The notes beneath the pieces are model-generated. The model saw only the letters and a list, made by a program, of their open reading frames with translations, did not search any database and had not been told where the DNA came from. A stretch of 64,000 nt of DNA from Oidiodendron maius Zn (taxonomy: Eukaryota; Ascomycota; Leotiomycetes; Myxotrichaceae): contig KN832885.1 of the NCBI GenBank assembly GCA_000827325.1, forward strand, positions 62,001 to 126,000, read 5' to 3'. Position 1 is the first letter of the stretch. The number at the start of each line of letters is the position of its first letter. Positions 24,772 to 37,013 of the stretch are shown piece by piece. The translations under genes and the position numbers were made by a program.

Positions 24772-26258
24772 TTAAACATCTACATAGGGCTTCCGAGTAA
24801 GATCCGCTTCATCTACCACTAGGGTTTTAATACTGCCATTGCGAGGATCAGAGCATAGTTGAAGTGCTTGAACTGACTTCTCCAACGGAAAAACGTGCGT
24901 AACCAATTTCTTCAGATCTAGAATACCTCTACTGAGGCAAGTGATAGCAGGCGGCCATGTGTCTCTATACCTGTTTATGAATTTCAAATCGATCTGTAAT
25001 AAGCACACCATCCTAGTCAGCAACTAAACTAATTGAACGTGTTAGATCTACCTACCTCCGAAAGAGATAAATGCATGAACGGAAGATTATTCATTACATC
25101 TTTCCCAACCCCAATAGCTACTATTTTCCCTCCACGTCGAACCGTATATATAGCAGTACACATGCTGCTCTCAGCTCCGGTGCACTCGAGAATTGTATCT
25201 GGAGCAAGATACTCTTCGGTGCCAAATAATTCACGGATAGCTTTGGCATTTTCTTGGACATCCAGGGCAGTATTCACCAGATAGGGAGTACAATCGGGTA
25301 CAAAGTCTCGGGCGAAATTCAACCTGCTTGCCTCTAGATCAGTAATAACAAGAGGATATGCTCCAGACGCTCGGGCAGCAGCGAGAGTGATCAGTCCAAT
25401 AGGTCCCGCACCACAGATAACTACACCTCGGCCTAGACTGAGACCGGCTGCCCTGATGCCACTCATAGCGACAGATAAGGGCTCAAGAAGCGCACCCTCC
25501 TCAAATGTTATATTATCTGGAAGCCTAGAGGAGAAAGAGAGTTAGCCGACTATTTTCAATATTTTCCCTAGTCAATTATTCTTGGCTGAGGAATGAGCAC
25601 GGAAACTCTTAACTTGTGAAGCCACTTAGATGGGTGAACCTTATATCTCTGAAGGGTCCCATCATATGGATAGACTCCAGCAAACTGTACATCTTCGCAA
25701 AGATTATACCGTCCTTCCATACATAGAAAACAGTCTCTGCAGGGAACTCCAGGCTCTACTGCTACTCGATCGCCTGTCGGATATGAGCACGAGTTCATAG
25801 ATTGGCATCAGAAAAATATTCTTGCCTGGCTTTAAATCGCGAACTCCTTCTCCACATTGCAATACTAGCCCTGCCGCTTCATGGCCAATAATACCATCGC
25901 CGCTGAAAATGAGCTCTCCAATGCGCCCAGTTTTCCAAAAATGGATGTCGGACCTGTGAGTTCAATTATGTATCGTCTCACAATTTTCATGAAAGGAGGG
26001 AATCACTTACCCGCATATCCCTGTTGCTTTGATATGCAACAGAACTTCTCCTCGCTTTGGAGTCTTTATCGGTGCTTCTACTAATTTGATCTTGTGATCC
26101 GGCGTCACTTGCAATGACGGATTTGGTAGTGAAAGATTTCGACTATTGCTCGCCACTGGACATGCACTATTCGGATGCGCTGAGCTCTTGGCCCCGTTAA
26201 GGTCGTTAACAGACAGCGAAGGAGTCATTATAAGTCGTGGGGACACGCAATTTGGCAT
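24772..26258 (-). CDS. Zinc-dependent polyol dehydrogenase, L-arabinitol 4-dehydrogenase-like
   Basis: About 408 residues from five exons on the minus strand: 26258-26011, 25953-25826, 25773-25614, 25524-25056 and 24993-24772. The medium-chain dehydrogenase pattern is complete. It has catalytic zinc ligands in KATGICGSD (Cys) and IIGHEAAG (His-Glu), the structural zinc cysteines PCRDCFLCMEGRYNLC, the LLEPLSVAMSG helix, and the NAD fold VICGAGPIGLI followed by VITDLEASRL, whose Asp favours NAD. Overall similarity is to L-arabinitol or xylitol dehydrogenases. Intron 2 (25774-25825) has a GC donor. The first 30-40 residues are longer than usual, so a start at 26228 is possible. It is divergent with the transketolase-like gene. 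Confidence 0.83.
25774..25825 (-). other. GC-AG intron in the polyol dehydrogenase gene
   Basis: The donor reads CCAG|GCAAGA and the acceptor CGACAG|GCGAT on the minus strand. The 52-bp intron is needed to join LKPG to DRVAVEPG in frame. No GT donor nearby gives the same join. GC-AG introns are a known minor class. Confidence 0.8.
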
Positions 26259-26700
26259 CGGGTATCCTGCTCTAATATACCAGCCGATTACTCCTCACTC
26301 ATGTTCACGGGTGGGAAGGATGAAGGCGGATTGGCTTCCTGGCAGTTAATATCAAAACTATGTTGAATCAACGGCGTGAAAAAATTAGAGGAATTATCAT
26401 AAGAATGGCCGTTTGGTTGCTTGCGGGGTCAATGGATTCTCCACACAATCGCTGTATCGGGAATGTAATGCCTCCAATTGCCGAATTGAGCGACAATTCA
26501 GCCACCAATGTAAGAAGTTAGGGATTCCAACTTTGAACCTCGGAAACATGCCGATTTCGAAACTTTTATATTCTGTCATCGTAAAGTAAGCTTCTTTCTA
26601 CTTAAATAAAGTGGTTTTCGCATGTTTTTCTGCCAAGCAAGAGATCTTCCGCCCTTAGCCCTTAGCAGAGACTTACAAAGTCTGATCATCTCGCGCGACA
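26259..26700. promoter_or_regulatory. Divergent promoter, dehydrogenase / transketolase-like
   Basis: A 442-bp shared upstream region. The divergent arrangement suggests joint control of the two sugar-metabolism genes. No specific binding motif can be assigned. Confidence 0.4.
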
Positions 26701-29039
26701 ATGCCGAACACACAGGTCAATGGTAGTAATATTACTGCTCCTGACGATGTAAACCGGACCGGAGAAAACTGCGCGATTCCATTAATGAATAAATTGTCTT
26801 CTAGCCATGACTTGGTAATGAAGACGTTCCGTTTGCTGATCTCAGACCTCTGCCAACAGTTTAATGGCGGTCATCCAGGGTAAAGCTACAAAAGTTGCGT
26901 TGAGTAGGATTGTGCTAAACAGACTTTCAATTATAGAGGAGCCATCGGAATGGCCGCAATCGGGGTAGCTCTATGGAGATATGTGATGCGATATGCGCCT
27001 CATTCTCCAGATTACTTTAATCGCGACCGCTTTGTGTTGTCGAATGGTGAATTATGCCTGCATTCTGTTTAAGGCCCAACTGCTAAATGTTTTTGACTAG
27101 GCCACGCGTGCTTATTTCAGTATACCTTCCTTCACCTCACCGGTTACAAAGCGATGACACTAGATCAGCTGAAGTCGTATCATTCCGACCGGGTGGATAC
27201 ATTGTGTCCAGGCCATCCAGAGATCGAGCACGAGGGAATCGAGGTCACAACTGGCCCACTTGGACAAGGTGTTGCTAATGCAGTTGGTCTTGCAATGGCC
27301 ACCCGACACCTCGCGGCGACCTACAACCGACCTGGATTTGAAGTAGTGTCTAACCACACTTGGTGTATTGTTGGGGACGCATGCTTGCAAGAGGGGGTAG
27401 CACTTGAGGCCATATCTTTGGCAGGGCATCTCAAACTTAACAACCTGACCATTATCTACGACAACAATCAAATTACTTGCGATGGCTCCGTTGACTTGAC
27501 CAATACCGAAGACGTCAACATGAAGCTGCAAGCCTGTGGGTGGAATGTGGTATCGATTGAAGACGGGTCATATGATGTTCAAAGTATCGTTGCGGTTCTG
27601 GAGCAAGCTCGACGATCACAAGAAAAACCAACATTCGTCAACGTTAAGACTATAATCGGCCTCGGTAGCTCAGTTGAGGGCACTGCTGTAGCACATGGGG
27701 TTGCATTTGGGGCCGAGGACGTTGCTGCGCAGAAGAGGGCATATGGCTTTGACCCGGAGAGATCTTTCGTTATCGACAACCGCGTGAGAGCCTTTTTCGG
27801 AGACATTCCTACCCGTGGTGAGGAGCAAGTTCAAAAATGGAATAAGTTAATAGATAAATATTCTGCTCAGTATCCCGTTCTGGGCAGTGAAATTCGACGC
27901 CGAGTTAGAGGAGAGTTACCTCAAGATTGGAAGGCTTTAATCCCTAGCGAATTTCCCGATCGGCCTACAGCCTCAAGAGTGTCCTCCGGGCTGGTGTTTA
28001 ATCCTATAGCCAGATTTATTAATACGTTTATGGTTGGAACGGCGGATCTTTCGCCATCGGTGAATATGATGTGGCCCGACAAAATTGACTTCCAATCCGT
28101 AAGCAATCTGAACTTGCTCCCAGCCATAATTAAAATCCTTAAGCTAATGGCCTCTAGCCTAACTTAAAAACTGCGTGTGGAATAAATGGAAACTACTCAG
28201 GCCGATACATTCACTATGGCGTACGAGAGCATGCCATGTGTGCAATATCTAATGGGCTTGCCGCATTTGCTCCGAACACAATAGTTCCAGTCACATCGTC
28301 ATTCTTTATGTTTTATCTCTATGCAGCACCGGCCGTTAGGATGGGCGCTCTCCAAAAGCTTCAAGTAATCCATGTAGCAACTCATGATTCGATTGGAATG
28401 GGTGAGGATGGACCTACTCATCAGCCAATCGAGCTGGCAGCACTCTTCCGAGCTATGCCCAACCTACTTTACATCAGACCTGCAGATAGTGAAGAGACCG
28501 CTGGAGCATGGATAGCAGCTATCGAAGCAAAGAACACGCCGTCTATTATATCAACATCAAGACATCCTTTGCCTCAGCTAAAGCAAACAAGGCGTGATGG
28601 TGTGATGTCGGGAGCATATATCCTGGAAGAACCAGCTAATGATGTTATTGCTGATATTACGTTAATTGGCACAGGTGCTGAGTTGTCTTTGGCTCTCGCA
28701 GTGGCAGAAAATTTAAGAATAGAGAAGAGCATCAAAACACGAGTGGTTAGCTTTCCGTGCCAACGCCTTTTTGAAAATCAATCTTCCGAATATAAGCGTT
28801 CTACATTGAAACGCCACTTAGGCATTCCTGCTGTGGTTATTGAGCCGTATGCACCGAATGGATGGGAAAGGTATGCTGATGCTGGATTTTGCCTCAATCG
28901 ATTTGGGAAGAGTCTGCCTTGTAAGGAAGCATACAGGTATTTTGGATACGAGACGGCTGGGGTCGCCTCAAAAATATCTGCATATCTCAGTCGTATCCGG
29001 AGCAAAGAACTATTGCGAGGAGAGTATGTTGATCTATAA
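26701..29039 (+). CDS. Transketolase family enzyme, dihydroxyacetone synthase-like
   Basis: A 722-residue thiamine-diphosphate enzyme from exons 26701-26879, 26937-27046, 27101-28098 and 28158-29039. Motifs in order are FNGGHPGGAIGMAAIG, the substrate-site GPLGQGVANAVG, the ThDP motif WCIVGDACLQEG ending in YDNNQITCDG, the glutamate region YGVREHAMCAIS, and HDSIGMGEDGPTHQPIEL. GDACLQEG (not GDGCLMEG) and the REHAMC context are those of dihydroxyacetone synthase rather than housekeeping transketolase. That enzyme transfers a glycolaldehyde unit from xylulose 5-phosphate to formaldehyde. The C-terminus EYVDL is not a standard peroxisomal PTS1, so a cytosolic location is likely. Neighbours supply pentose and polyol redox steps. 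Confidence 0.87.
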
Positions 29040-29211
29040 AGTAAATAGGCCCGTGGTGTGACGCCAAATTGCTGCCATAATTTGGCCATTTGCAGAGTAT
29101 AACGTTTATAGATGGTGGAACCATAGACTATATATTATCAAAGTTCTGGACTATGATTCAAGACCTCCATATTAGATTTATCTTTTCTCTAGCATTTTTC
29201 TTCTAAGGGCT

Positions 29212-30403
29212 TCAACAAAAGATTCGAATTGGGTTATTGATGAGATAGAAACCCGGATCATTGAACCTAAGTCCCTTGTCTAAAGAAGAAATTAAATCCA
29301 GTTCGCTCCCTGTCAAATTAAATGACAGAACGTCCAAATTCTGGGCCAACCGAGAAGGGTTGTTCGATTTTGGGATTACAGCAATATTTCTAGCAGTTAT
29401 TATTAGCATGCAAAACGCGAATTAGGTATTAGTTATATCAATATTTACCGTTGTGTTGCCCATCGTAAGAGTACTTGAGCGGGAGTAACATTGTGAACTC
29501 TCGCAATATGTTTTACAACTTCTACCTCTAACAGAGGCATAATATCTGTTGCCTTTTTAGAGAAATTAGATGGCAGTTCCAAGAACGATTGTGGTCCTAG
29601 CGAGGAGTAGGCCGTGACAACAATATTATTTTCCTGGGCCATGGCTACTAGGTCTTTCTGAACCAAGTAGGGATGATGTTCAATCTGAAGAGAAGATATT
29701 GGATGGCTTGCGTATGACAGAATGTCATATAAGCTCTGGGCTTGGAAGTTACTGACGCCAATGCTCCGGACAACTCCAATATCAACCAGTTCTTCTAGCG
29801 CCTCCCAAGTCTCTCGAATAGGAACTTTGTCAAGCTGAATAGTTCCCGCATCATCCATCCACCAGGACTAAATTGAATAGTTTAGTTAGTTGAATAAGTT
29901 TGATGGCCTTTGAGCACTAACAGGGTATTTGCGAATCTCGGGATCGATATATGTCAAAGCACACGGAAAGTGAATCAGGAGAAGGTCAATATACCCCAGG
30001 CCCCAAGAAACACTCTGCTCCTTTGCCATGATCAACGCATGTTCTTTCTGGTGGTAGTTGTTCCACAATTTGGTTGTGATGAATATTTCCTCGCGCTTTA
30101 CCAGCCCTTCTTGGATGGCTTTAAGAACACCTTGACCGGCCTCCTTCTCATTTTGATAGTCATATGCTCCATCAAATAATCGATATCCAGCTTTAATAGC
30201 CTATGTAGCATAATCACGAGTTAGCAGATCGATGTGTTTGCTGCGAGGGAAGTTTTTCTCTCCACAATAATAGTCAATCATAAGAACAGTATACAAACCT
30301 GATAGACAGTATTGGTAGTATTCTCTTTGGGAACTTTCCAGAGTCCGAAGCCCACCAAGGGCATTTGATGGCCGGAAGCAAGTTTGATTGTGGATCTCGT
30401 CAT
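29212..30403 (-). CDS. Aldo-keto reductase, D-xylose reductase-like
   Basis: A 326-residue AKR from exons 30403-30299, 30200-29922, 29867-29449 and 29389-29212 on the minus strand, all GT-AG. The catalytic tetrad is visible: Asp-Tyr in [13 protein letters not shown], Lys in IFITTKLW, His in LLIHFP. The coenzyme motif [14 protein letters not shown] and GLRFNDPGF near the C-terminus match xylose/aldose reductases, which reduce D-xylose and L-arabinose to their polyols with NADPH or [15 protein letters not shown] and [11 protein letters not shown] are standard family signatures. It converges on the transketolase-like gene. With the polyol dehydrogenase it forms a plausible oxido-reductive pentose or polyol set. 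Confidence 0.87.
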
Positions 30404-32164
30404 AGTTGACACATATAAGGTGGAAACGCGAAAGTAAGATCGGCAGAGAAGATTGAAACTGTCCGTACTATGAAAAGCCTTTGTATCTTAATCTACCCAT
30501 AATATTGGGAAATTTTCCACTTATTTAATTCGAATCGTCTGTACGTGCTTGATTTTGAATACCAGACACTTGCTGAGAAAGTGGTGGTTATAATTGCCAT
30601 TTTGGGAATGGGAAAAAGCGAACGGTACGGTGCTGTCAACCCTGTCAAGAATCTCAAAGCCGCGTCAGGCCAAGCCCCCAATCTAAATCGGTGTCTTCAT
30701 AGCGACGAAACCAGGAGAGCAGGTCAGTCATTCTCGCACCTGCTTTCTTGGTTAGGCACATTCCGGTCATCGGGTAATTCCATCAGATAACTCAATTCTC
30801 ATGCGCGTTTGGGGATGAGGCGCAGAGCTGCGGATCTGATAAGATTCCAACTCTCAATTGGGGAGCAGGCCTGAGTAATCAATTGAAAAGTGGTAAGTTA
30901 GAGGCACCATTGCTGTCCCCTGTCTTGTATGGGCACGGCACTGGGCGTTTACAGCCTGGCCGGACTCACTGGGACGCCCATAACAGGAGCCATGATTGCC
31001 AGATACGGTACATATACGCCAGCGGTGATTTTCGCCGGTATACTGGCGGTAGTGGGAGCAGCTATTATTTTTTCAGCTAGATTTCTCCATGCCGGTATGC
31101 GGCTTATCGCGTGAAGAATTTCCTATCAAGAATCGCCATTTCTCGTATATCATAGTAATTAGCGAAATTAGAAGAGAAAAGTGGTAATTTGGGCTCTTTT
31201 AAAGTTCTATTCTGTACAGTTTATTCCTACCGAGGAATGAGCTCTTTATAAGATTGTATTTAGACACTTCAGGAGGTTCTTTTTATTTTACTGGCTGTTG
31301 GTGTTGTACTGTTAATTTTATTGCAGTGTTCCAAGTCTCCTCATAGATTGTTTCTCACTCTACTATGCCAGATATACCAATAAAATGTTCTACTATGGCG
31401 GTAATTAGCCGTATTTGTTAAAATTACAGTCTTGGGGTTTGAACCCTATAGTATTATACTTGACACATCCAACTTGTGATGATTAATTGCGACTTGCTTA
31501 AACGATAACAAGCTTGGTTGACCTCTGCTTAGGCCCTTGCGACTAGGATATTCGTAACACAACGAATAAATTGCTGTTACACTCTCCGATACCCTCCATG
31601 ACGAAAATATCTTGACCGCCTCCAAGTGGATTGAAAGCCTCCAGACATCCTGTTACTGTCACTCTCCACGTCCGACAACAGGTCATCAAAGAAATATGAA
31701 CAGGTCTGATCTGCACAGCACGATGGATTGATTGATGAATATATCTTGCAGTGTGCAGCTTAAAGTTATAGAATACGGAGGATCTCGCCAAAGTGGATTT
31801 CAGCTAGGATGCATTATAAGATCTGATAATGTATGTTAGAGTGATGTACATCTGCTGAACTGTCCAGACAGAAGCCAGCTTTACCAAAAATCACATAGAA
31901 CTTCTTAACCTAACCTTAATTATATGTTGTGCGCGTTGAAGGAGAGTCTTGAAAGGCACAGTGCCTTTGTGCTTGTTAGTTCCGTAAGTATGATGACAAC
32001 GAAGTAAAGAGCTTGAATACAGAGGATATTAGAAAAGTGAAGAGGTAGCTGATAGTCAACAGCTCCCAATCAGTTCGATTCTCATTTATCCCTACAGACT
32101 TATACTTTATTGATACAAGTTAGATTTAGTGTGTAGATATATCCAGATATATTGAAGGAATTAC
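30404..32164. other. Gene-poor region with MFS relic
   Basis: A 1.8-kb region upstream of the aldo-keto reductase and of the broken MFS gene. Apart from the transporter relic at 30929-31114, no coding family is recognised. ORFs at 30545-30790 (+) and 31543-31791 (-) have no motif. The stretch 31115-31500 is very AT-rich. Confidence 0.4.
30929..31114 (+). pseudogene. Relic of a monocarboxylate-type MFS transporter (C-terminal end only)
   Basis: About 60 codons encode what looks like the final two membrane segments of a monocarboxylate-transporter-like MFS protein: GVYSLAGLTGTPITGAMIAR, a loop YGTYTPA, then a hydrophobic helix ending IIFSARFLHAG. No upstream exons of such a protein can be found in any frame within the preceding kilobase. 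The start codon is fortuitous. I read it as the surviving 3' end of a deleted or eroded transporter gene. It is unrelated in subfamily to the broken MFS gene at 32165. Confidence 0.6.
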
Positions 32165-33856
32165 ATGACAAGCCTGATGGAAAACATACTTATAGATCAA
32201 ATGTCGGGTCGAGACCCAGGACAGATCACTGATTTTAATCACCCACTTGCGCACCTCAAAACTAGCAGCGAACATCTTGTGCAGTTTGAAGGGCCAACAG
32301 ACCCATATCAAGTAATCAATTGGAGTTTCACAAAGAAGACTGTGACTACAATTCTGTACGGTTGCATCACAATGGGTATGCTTTCTTTTTCGGATTTCTG
32401 ACCAATGGAGTGCATTTATTTTTTGACTAATTCTCTCGTTATTAGGATCCTCGTGGGCAAGTTCTGCGTAAGATTTGTGTGCATCAATGCTTCGCTGTCT
32501 CCATGTTAATGCTAAGAGCCGAACAGATACTCCCCGGCCATCTCGAGCATTGATACGCAATATGATATTGGAAACGAAGTCGGAACCCTCGGTATATCAC
32601 TATTCCTATTCGGAATCGGCCTCGGTACCCTACTGTGGGCCCCAATTTCGAAGCTCTACGGACGCAAAATCACTGTTCTCCTTTCGTATTCCGTTGCAGT
32701 GGTCCTGTCGTTTGCCACCGCTGTATCGAAAGACGTGCAATCGATCATGATCACCCGCTTTTTACTGGGTTTTTTGGCTCTGCTCCCATCACAAATGTTG
32801 GTGGTGTACTCAGCGATATCTGGTGCCCAGAGCATCGCGCTGCCGCCGTTACGGTCTATGCCGTCACACTGGTTTCCGGAGCCGTGATTGCCCCCATAGT
32901 AGGCGGTGCTGTTGCAGTCAGCCATCTTGACTGGAGGTGGACAGAATATGTGAGATCTCGTTGCCATGAATACCGTGGGAGCAATCGGCTCTAACTGTTG
33001 AACAGATCACGGGACTCTTGATGGCGCTGTTTCTGATTTTGGGCGTAATCTTTCTGGACGAATGCTACCCACCAGCACTTCTGGTCTACAAAAGCCAACG
33101 ACTGCGGACTCAGACTGGTAATTGGGGCATCCATGCTCAGCATGAAGAATGGGATGCCAGCTTTAGTGAAATGGCAACGAAGTATCTAGTCCGGCCATTT
33201 CAGTTATTGTTGACCCCAATCTGCTTCTTTGTCGCACTGTATGCCTCATTTGTCTATGGGATTCTGTATCTCAGTCTTGCGTCATTTCCCATTCAGTTTC
33301 AGGAGGTCCGAGGCTGGAACCAAGTTGTGGGGGCTTTGCCCTTCTCGCAATATTAGTCGGAATTCTCCTCGGCGCAGTAGTCAATATGCTGAACCAGAGG
33401 TTCTATATTAAGCGTTTCCGCGCGAACAACAACCACCCCGTTCCCGAAGCTCGTCTTCTACCCATGATGGTTGGCTCTATCCTATTTCCTGCCGGCATGT
33501 TTATCCTAGGCTGGACCGGCCGAGAAGACATATTTTGGTTCGGACCAATCTGTGGCGCTGTTTCAATGGGGCTTGGCTTTTTCACCATTTTTCAGGCCGC
33601 ATTGAACTACCTCATTGACACTTTCCCAAAATACTCCGCAAGTGCTGTTGCGGTCAACACATTCCTGCGCAGTATCTTTGCTGGTTGTTTTCCCCTTTTT
33701 GCTAGTGCGATGTTCCATAACCTGGGAGTCGCTTGGGCATCGAGTGTTCTAGGGTTCATCGCAATTGGGCTTATTCCAATTCCTTTCATCTTCCACATCT
33801 TTGGTCCGCGTATCAGAGCAAAGGGAAAGTGGTCCAGAGCATCTATATCTGGATGA
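32165..33856 (+). pseudogene. MFS transporter (DHA1 type) with two single-base frameshifts
   Basis: The gene would encode a 12-helix transporter of the fungal multidrug/polyamine DHA1 type. Exons are 32165-32375, 32446-32467 (only 22 nt), 32527-32949 and 33006-33856. Family landmarks are SSAYSPAISSID, LGTLLWAPISKLYGRK, GGVLSDIWCPEHRAAA, WRWTEY and GLGFFTIFQAALNYLID. The frame breaks twice, each time as if one base were missing: in or near the T run at 32770-32775 (within the RFLLGF helix), and near 33340-33346 (after VVGALPF). After each break the family sequence continues at once in the next frame. Either the gene is a recent pseudogene or the assembly has two indel errors. A transporter here would fit the neighbouring sugar genes only loosely. 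Confidence 0.75.
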
Positions 33857-34655
33857 GTAAATTTTTGACACAGACCGAAAGGGATCAGCTTTGAATGTTG
33901 AAAAAGGTATTTCGTTAGAGATCATGAATTATAGAGAAATAAAAAGCGAGCCCCGTGCCTCTGATCTTCCTTGTGAACTGTGAGACGGTCAGTGGGCTCA
34001 ACGAGGTAAGGGAAGATAAGACAGACCGCTTCGGCCAAACTCGTTGGCCGCGTTATACCGCAGGCTATGCGGGATCGTGGGGTACTCAACCTCAATTTGA
34101 GCTTGCATGTCCCGGGAAGGAGGCTGCTGCGCTAAGGACTTATGACGCGACTTACATATATCCACGATAAATTATTCTGTCCTGCTGCATTTATTTTCAG
34201 TTCGTCTTGGTTTGGTAATCTTCCTTGATTCGTTCATGGGACGAACAACTATGGATTCCTTATATATTGCCGCACTCTAATATCTTGTAACAAACTTCCT
34301 TATATCGCCTTGCGGTGACTCTGTGTGATCACGCTGCGTATTGTAATAAAATTCTTCCCCGAATTATATCTGATTCAAGGTTTCCATTGGGAATTGTTGA
34401 TTCATGACTCTCCCTGGGCCTAGTATCAGTGATTAGGGAGAGATCTAGGCTAAGTCAACAAAGGTGGGGGAAGCGGGGAAATAAAACAACATTTAGTAGC
34501 CGTTCTACCCTTGCTCATCTCCTTTCAACACTCGCTCAGAACGATAGATGCCCGCCTTCACTACTCACATGTTCCTGCATGGCATTATAGGTGGACATGA
34601 TATACTCGGATGAAAATCTTCGCCGCAAATTTGCGACGATTGGTCACAGATCGAA
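33857..34655. other. Intergenic region (0.8 kb)
   Basis: It lies between the broken MFS gene and the Zn2Cys6 regulator, both on the plus strand. It includes the regulator's promoter. No feature is supported; the ORF at 33955-34170 has no motif. Confidence 0.35.
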
Positions 34656-36970
34656 ATGCCATCCCCCCGACTAAGCAAGACGACGAAACCTATCTCGGTG
34701 AGAACTAGGCAAGGATGCTGGACCTGTAGAAGAAGACGGAGGAAATGTAAGTACGATGCATATAAATCTCCGTATTAAATCATGGAAACTTTAATTGGCG
34801 GATTGATCGTGAAGCATCAATGGGCTCATTAGCTAATCATCTTGGAAGCTGCCTTTCCAGCTGTTCGAAACCTGGCCGAACATTTATAGAGTCCAAGGAA
34901 GCTCTTTTGAAACCAACAAGTGCCAAGTGGCGACTGGATAACAAGGCTCTCCGCTTGATTGCAATTTATTATACGTGTTTGTAGAACATAGATCTTTTAC
35001 AGTAACAGCAAAATCTTAGGTGACGAGGCAAAACCAATTTGTCGAAATTGCGTTGAAAAGCGCCTGAATTGCAAATATGGGGTGCGATTAACGTTTCACG
35101 AGGCAAATCTGATTGCCTTAGATCCTTCTGAAGCAAGAGTGCTGAGAGAGAAGGCGCCGGAAGGTTACAGAAACTTAAAAGTACGCTGATTGGTATTCTC
35201 AAAGACTTGTGAGCTGACTTCTACTTAACAGTTTGTTAATGGAATGGAAAGCATCCAAGAAGGCGGGGACAAGTCGCGGGCAGATGAAGATAGAAGCCTG
35301 CCTGCGTCTCCACACTTATCGGGGAGCGGCATGCAGGAGAGTAGAAGCCAAGTCGCAGCTTGTATCAACAATTTGCCCCTCGCAGCTATTCCCCTTGAAA
35401 GCAGTGCAAAGGACAGCCCGAGAGATATATCCGAGTCCTATAATATCAGTCAAATCTCTACAGATGGGTTACCATCAAGTTCGGGTACCGATTTTACTGC
35501 CGTATCCCCTCAGACGGTTTGGGATGAGGATAGCCATAGTGCATCATACTCGCAATCAGCTGGTAGTACACTCATCAGGAGTATTGACGATCCCGTTTTC
35601 TACTCCGCTACTGCTTCTGTTGCCTCTTCTAGTCTTCTCCGCGATTCAAACACATTGAGCGGACAATCGGTACGGGCCACGGTCGAAGCGTCAAGTCCAG
35701 ATGCCCAATTGAGTAATCACAATTCGATAATAGACACCACTACTGCTCAATACTTGTTGAAATTTTTCATGGATAAAGTGGCGCTGTGGGTGGGTTATCA
35801 TCTCTATCCGCTTTCTACAGTTTGCGAGAAACACTGCTAATTTTCCTCAGCTTGACTTGTGCAGCCCCGAGGCCTCATATGCAACTCACATACCTCTCTT
35901 ATCATCTAAATACAGTCCGCTTCGTGAAGCCATCCTAGCACTGGCAGCACATCACATTACGGATGGCGAATATCCTAGACTAGGATCTGCATTTGTAGAA
36001 TCGGCGATTAAAAGACTTGGCCCAGATCTGTACAGTCGACGGGAAGAACCAATTTCCACACGACATCTAATCTACATTGCGCGACTACTGCCACTTCCAG
36101 TCCAAGAGTGGAGAATAGTATTATCGGCTGGATTCTCAAGTTTTCATGAATTGGGTGTTCATGACTTTTTGAGCGGTGTTCGAGGTGCCGGGTTTTGGCT
36201 GATGCTTCGCTTTGGTTAGCACCACTTTGCGCTGATGAAAGCAAACAGTCCAAATTCTAACTTTCTCAATAGATGTAGCAAGCTCAATTTCGTGTCGGTT
36301 GCCACCGATTGCTAATGATAACAGTTGGGTTGGAGCTAGTTCCACTTCATCACCTGTTGTGCAAACTCTGTCGAGCGAAATTGACTATCTTCGAAGTCTG
36401 TTGCTATTTTGCACTCGAGTCACCAGGCTCGTATTCTTGCAATCAAGCAACTATGAAGCAAGATCTGAAGACTGGGCCTGCCTATACGCTCAATTTCAAG
36501 CTTTGCAAACTAACCACGGCTGTCAAGACTTGATTAACCCACTTCTAATATCTCCGATTAACAGTATCTCATCCTCCAAAACTACGCCTTTATTTACTAG
36601 TACACCAAATTCTTTTCCAATTTATATTTACACCAGTCGCCTGTCGTTCTACTGCTCTTTTCTTGAACATCTGATGTGCCTTCTTCTCATTCAGTCAAGA
36701 CCGCGCAAAATTATTCCTAATTCGGCAAAATCGCTTAAAACAGCTCCATGGTATGCTGTGCAGCTGTGTGGTATGAGCTTGAGTAATAATGAGTTATGGA
36801 GCTGGGATCCTGTTATTATATCAGCTCTAGTATTTGCAGGCCCGTTTTTGAGTTATGCAGGACAGCAAACCGAGCTATTGAAGCATCTACGGACATTGGA
36901 AAAGATGACGGGGTGGCTGTTTAAAAAGGAGATTCAAGAGTTAGGAGAGCTTTGGGAAAGTAGCCGCTAG
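34656..36970 (+). CDS. Zn2Cys6 transcription factor, ARCA-like
   Basis: A 623-residue regulator from exons 34656-34746, 35020-35180, 35232-35789, 35851-36214 and 36273-36970. Splicing exon 1 to exon 2 gives a perfect C-x2-C-x6-C-x6-C-x2-C-x6-C cluster: GCWTCRRRRRKC from exon 1, the last Cys codon being split, followed by DEAKPICRNC and VEKRLNCKYG. The intron splitting the cluster is long for this window (273 bp). A Ser-rich linker follows, then the fungal-specific regulatory domain (LDLCSPEASYATHIPLLSSK, YSPLREAILALAAHH). The C-terminus reads LRTLEKMTGWLFKKEIQEL, a usual ending in this family. The target is unknown. It is convergent with a related regulator at 37014. Confidence 0.83.
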
Positions 36971-37013
36971 CAGAAGAAAATAGAATTCCTAGAGACAATA
37001 GGTTGCTGCGACG

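Noticed and set aside
31421-31460. tRNA-like stretch with GGGTTTGAACCC
   Set aside because: It resembles a T-arm by chance, but no acceptor stem, D-arm or anticodon arm can be folded around it.
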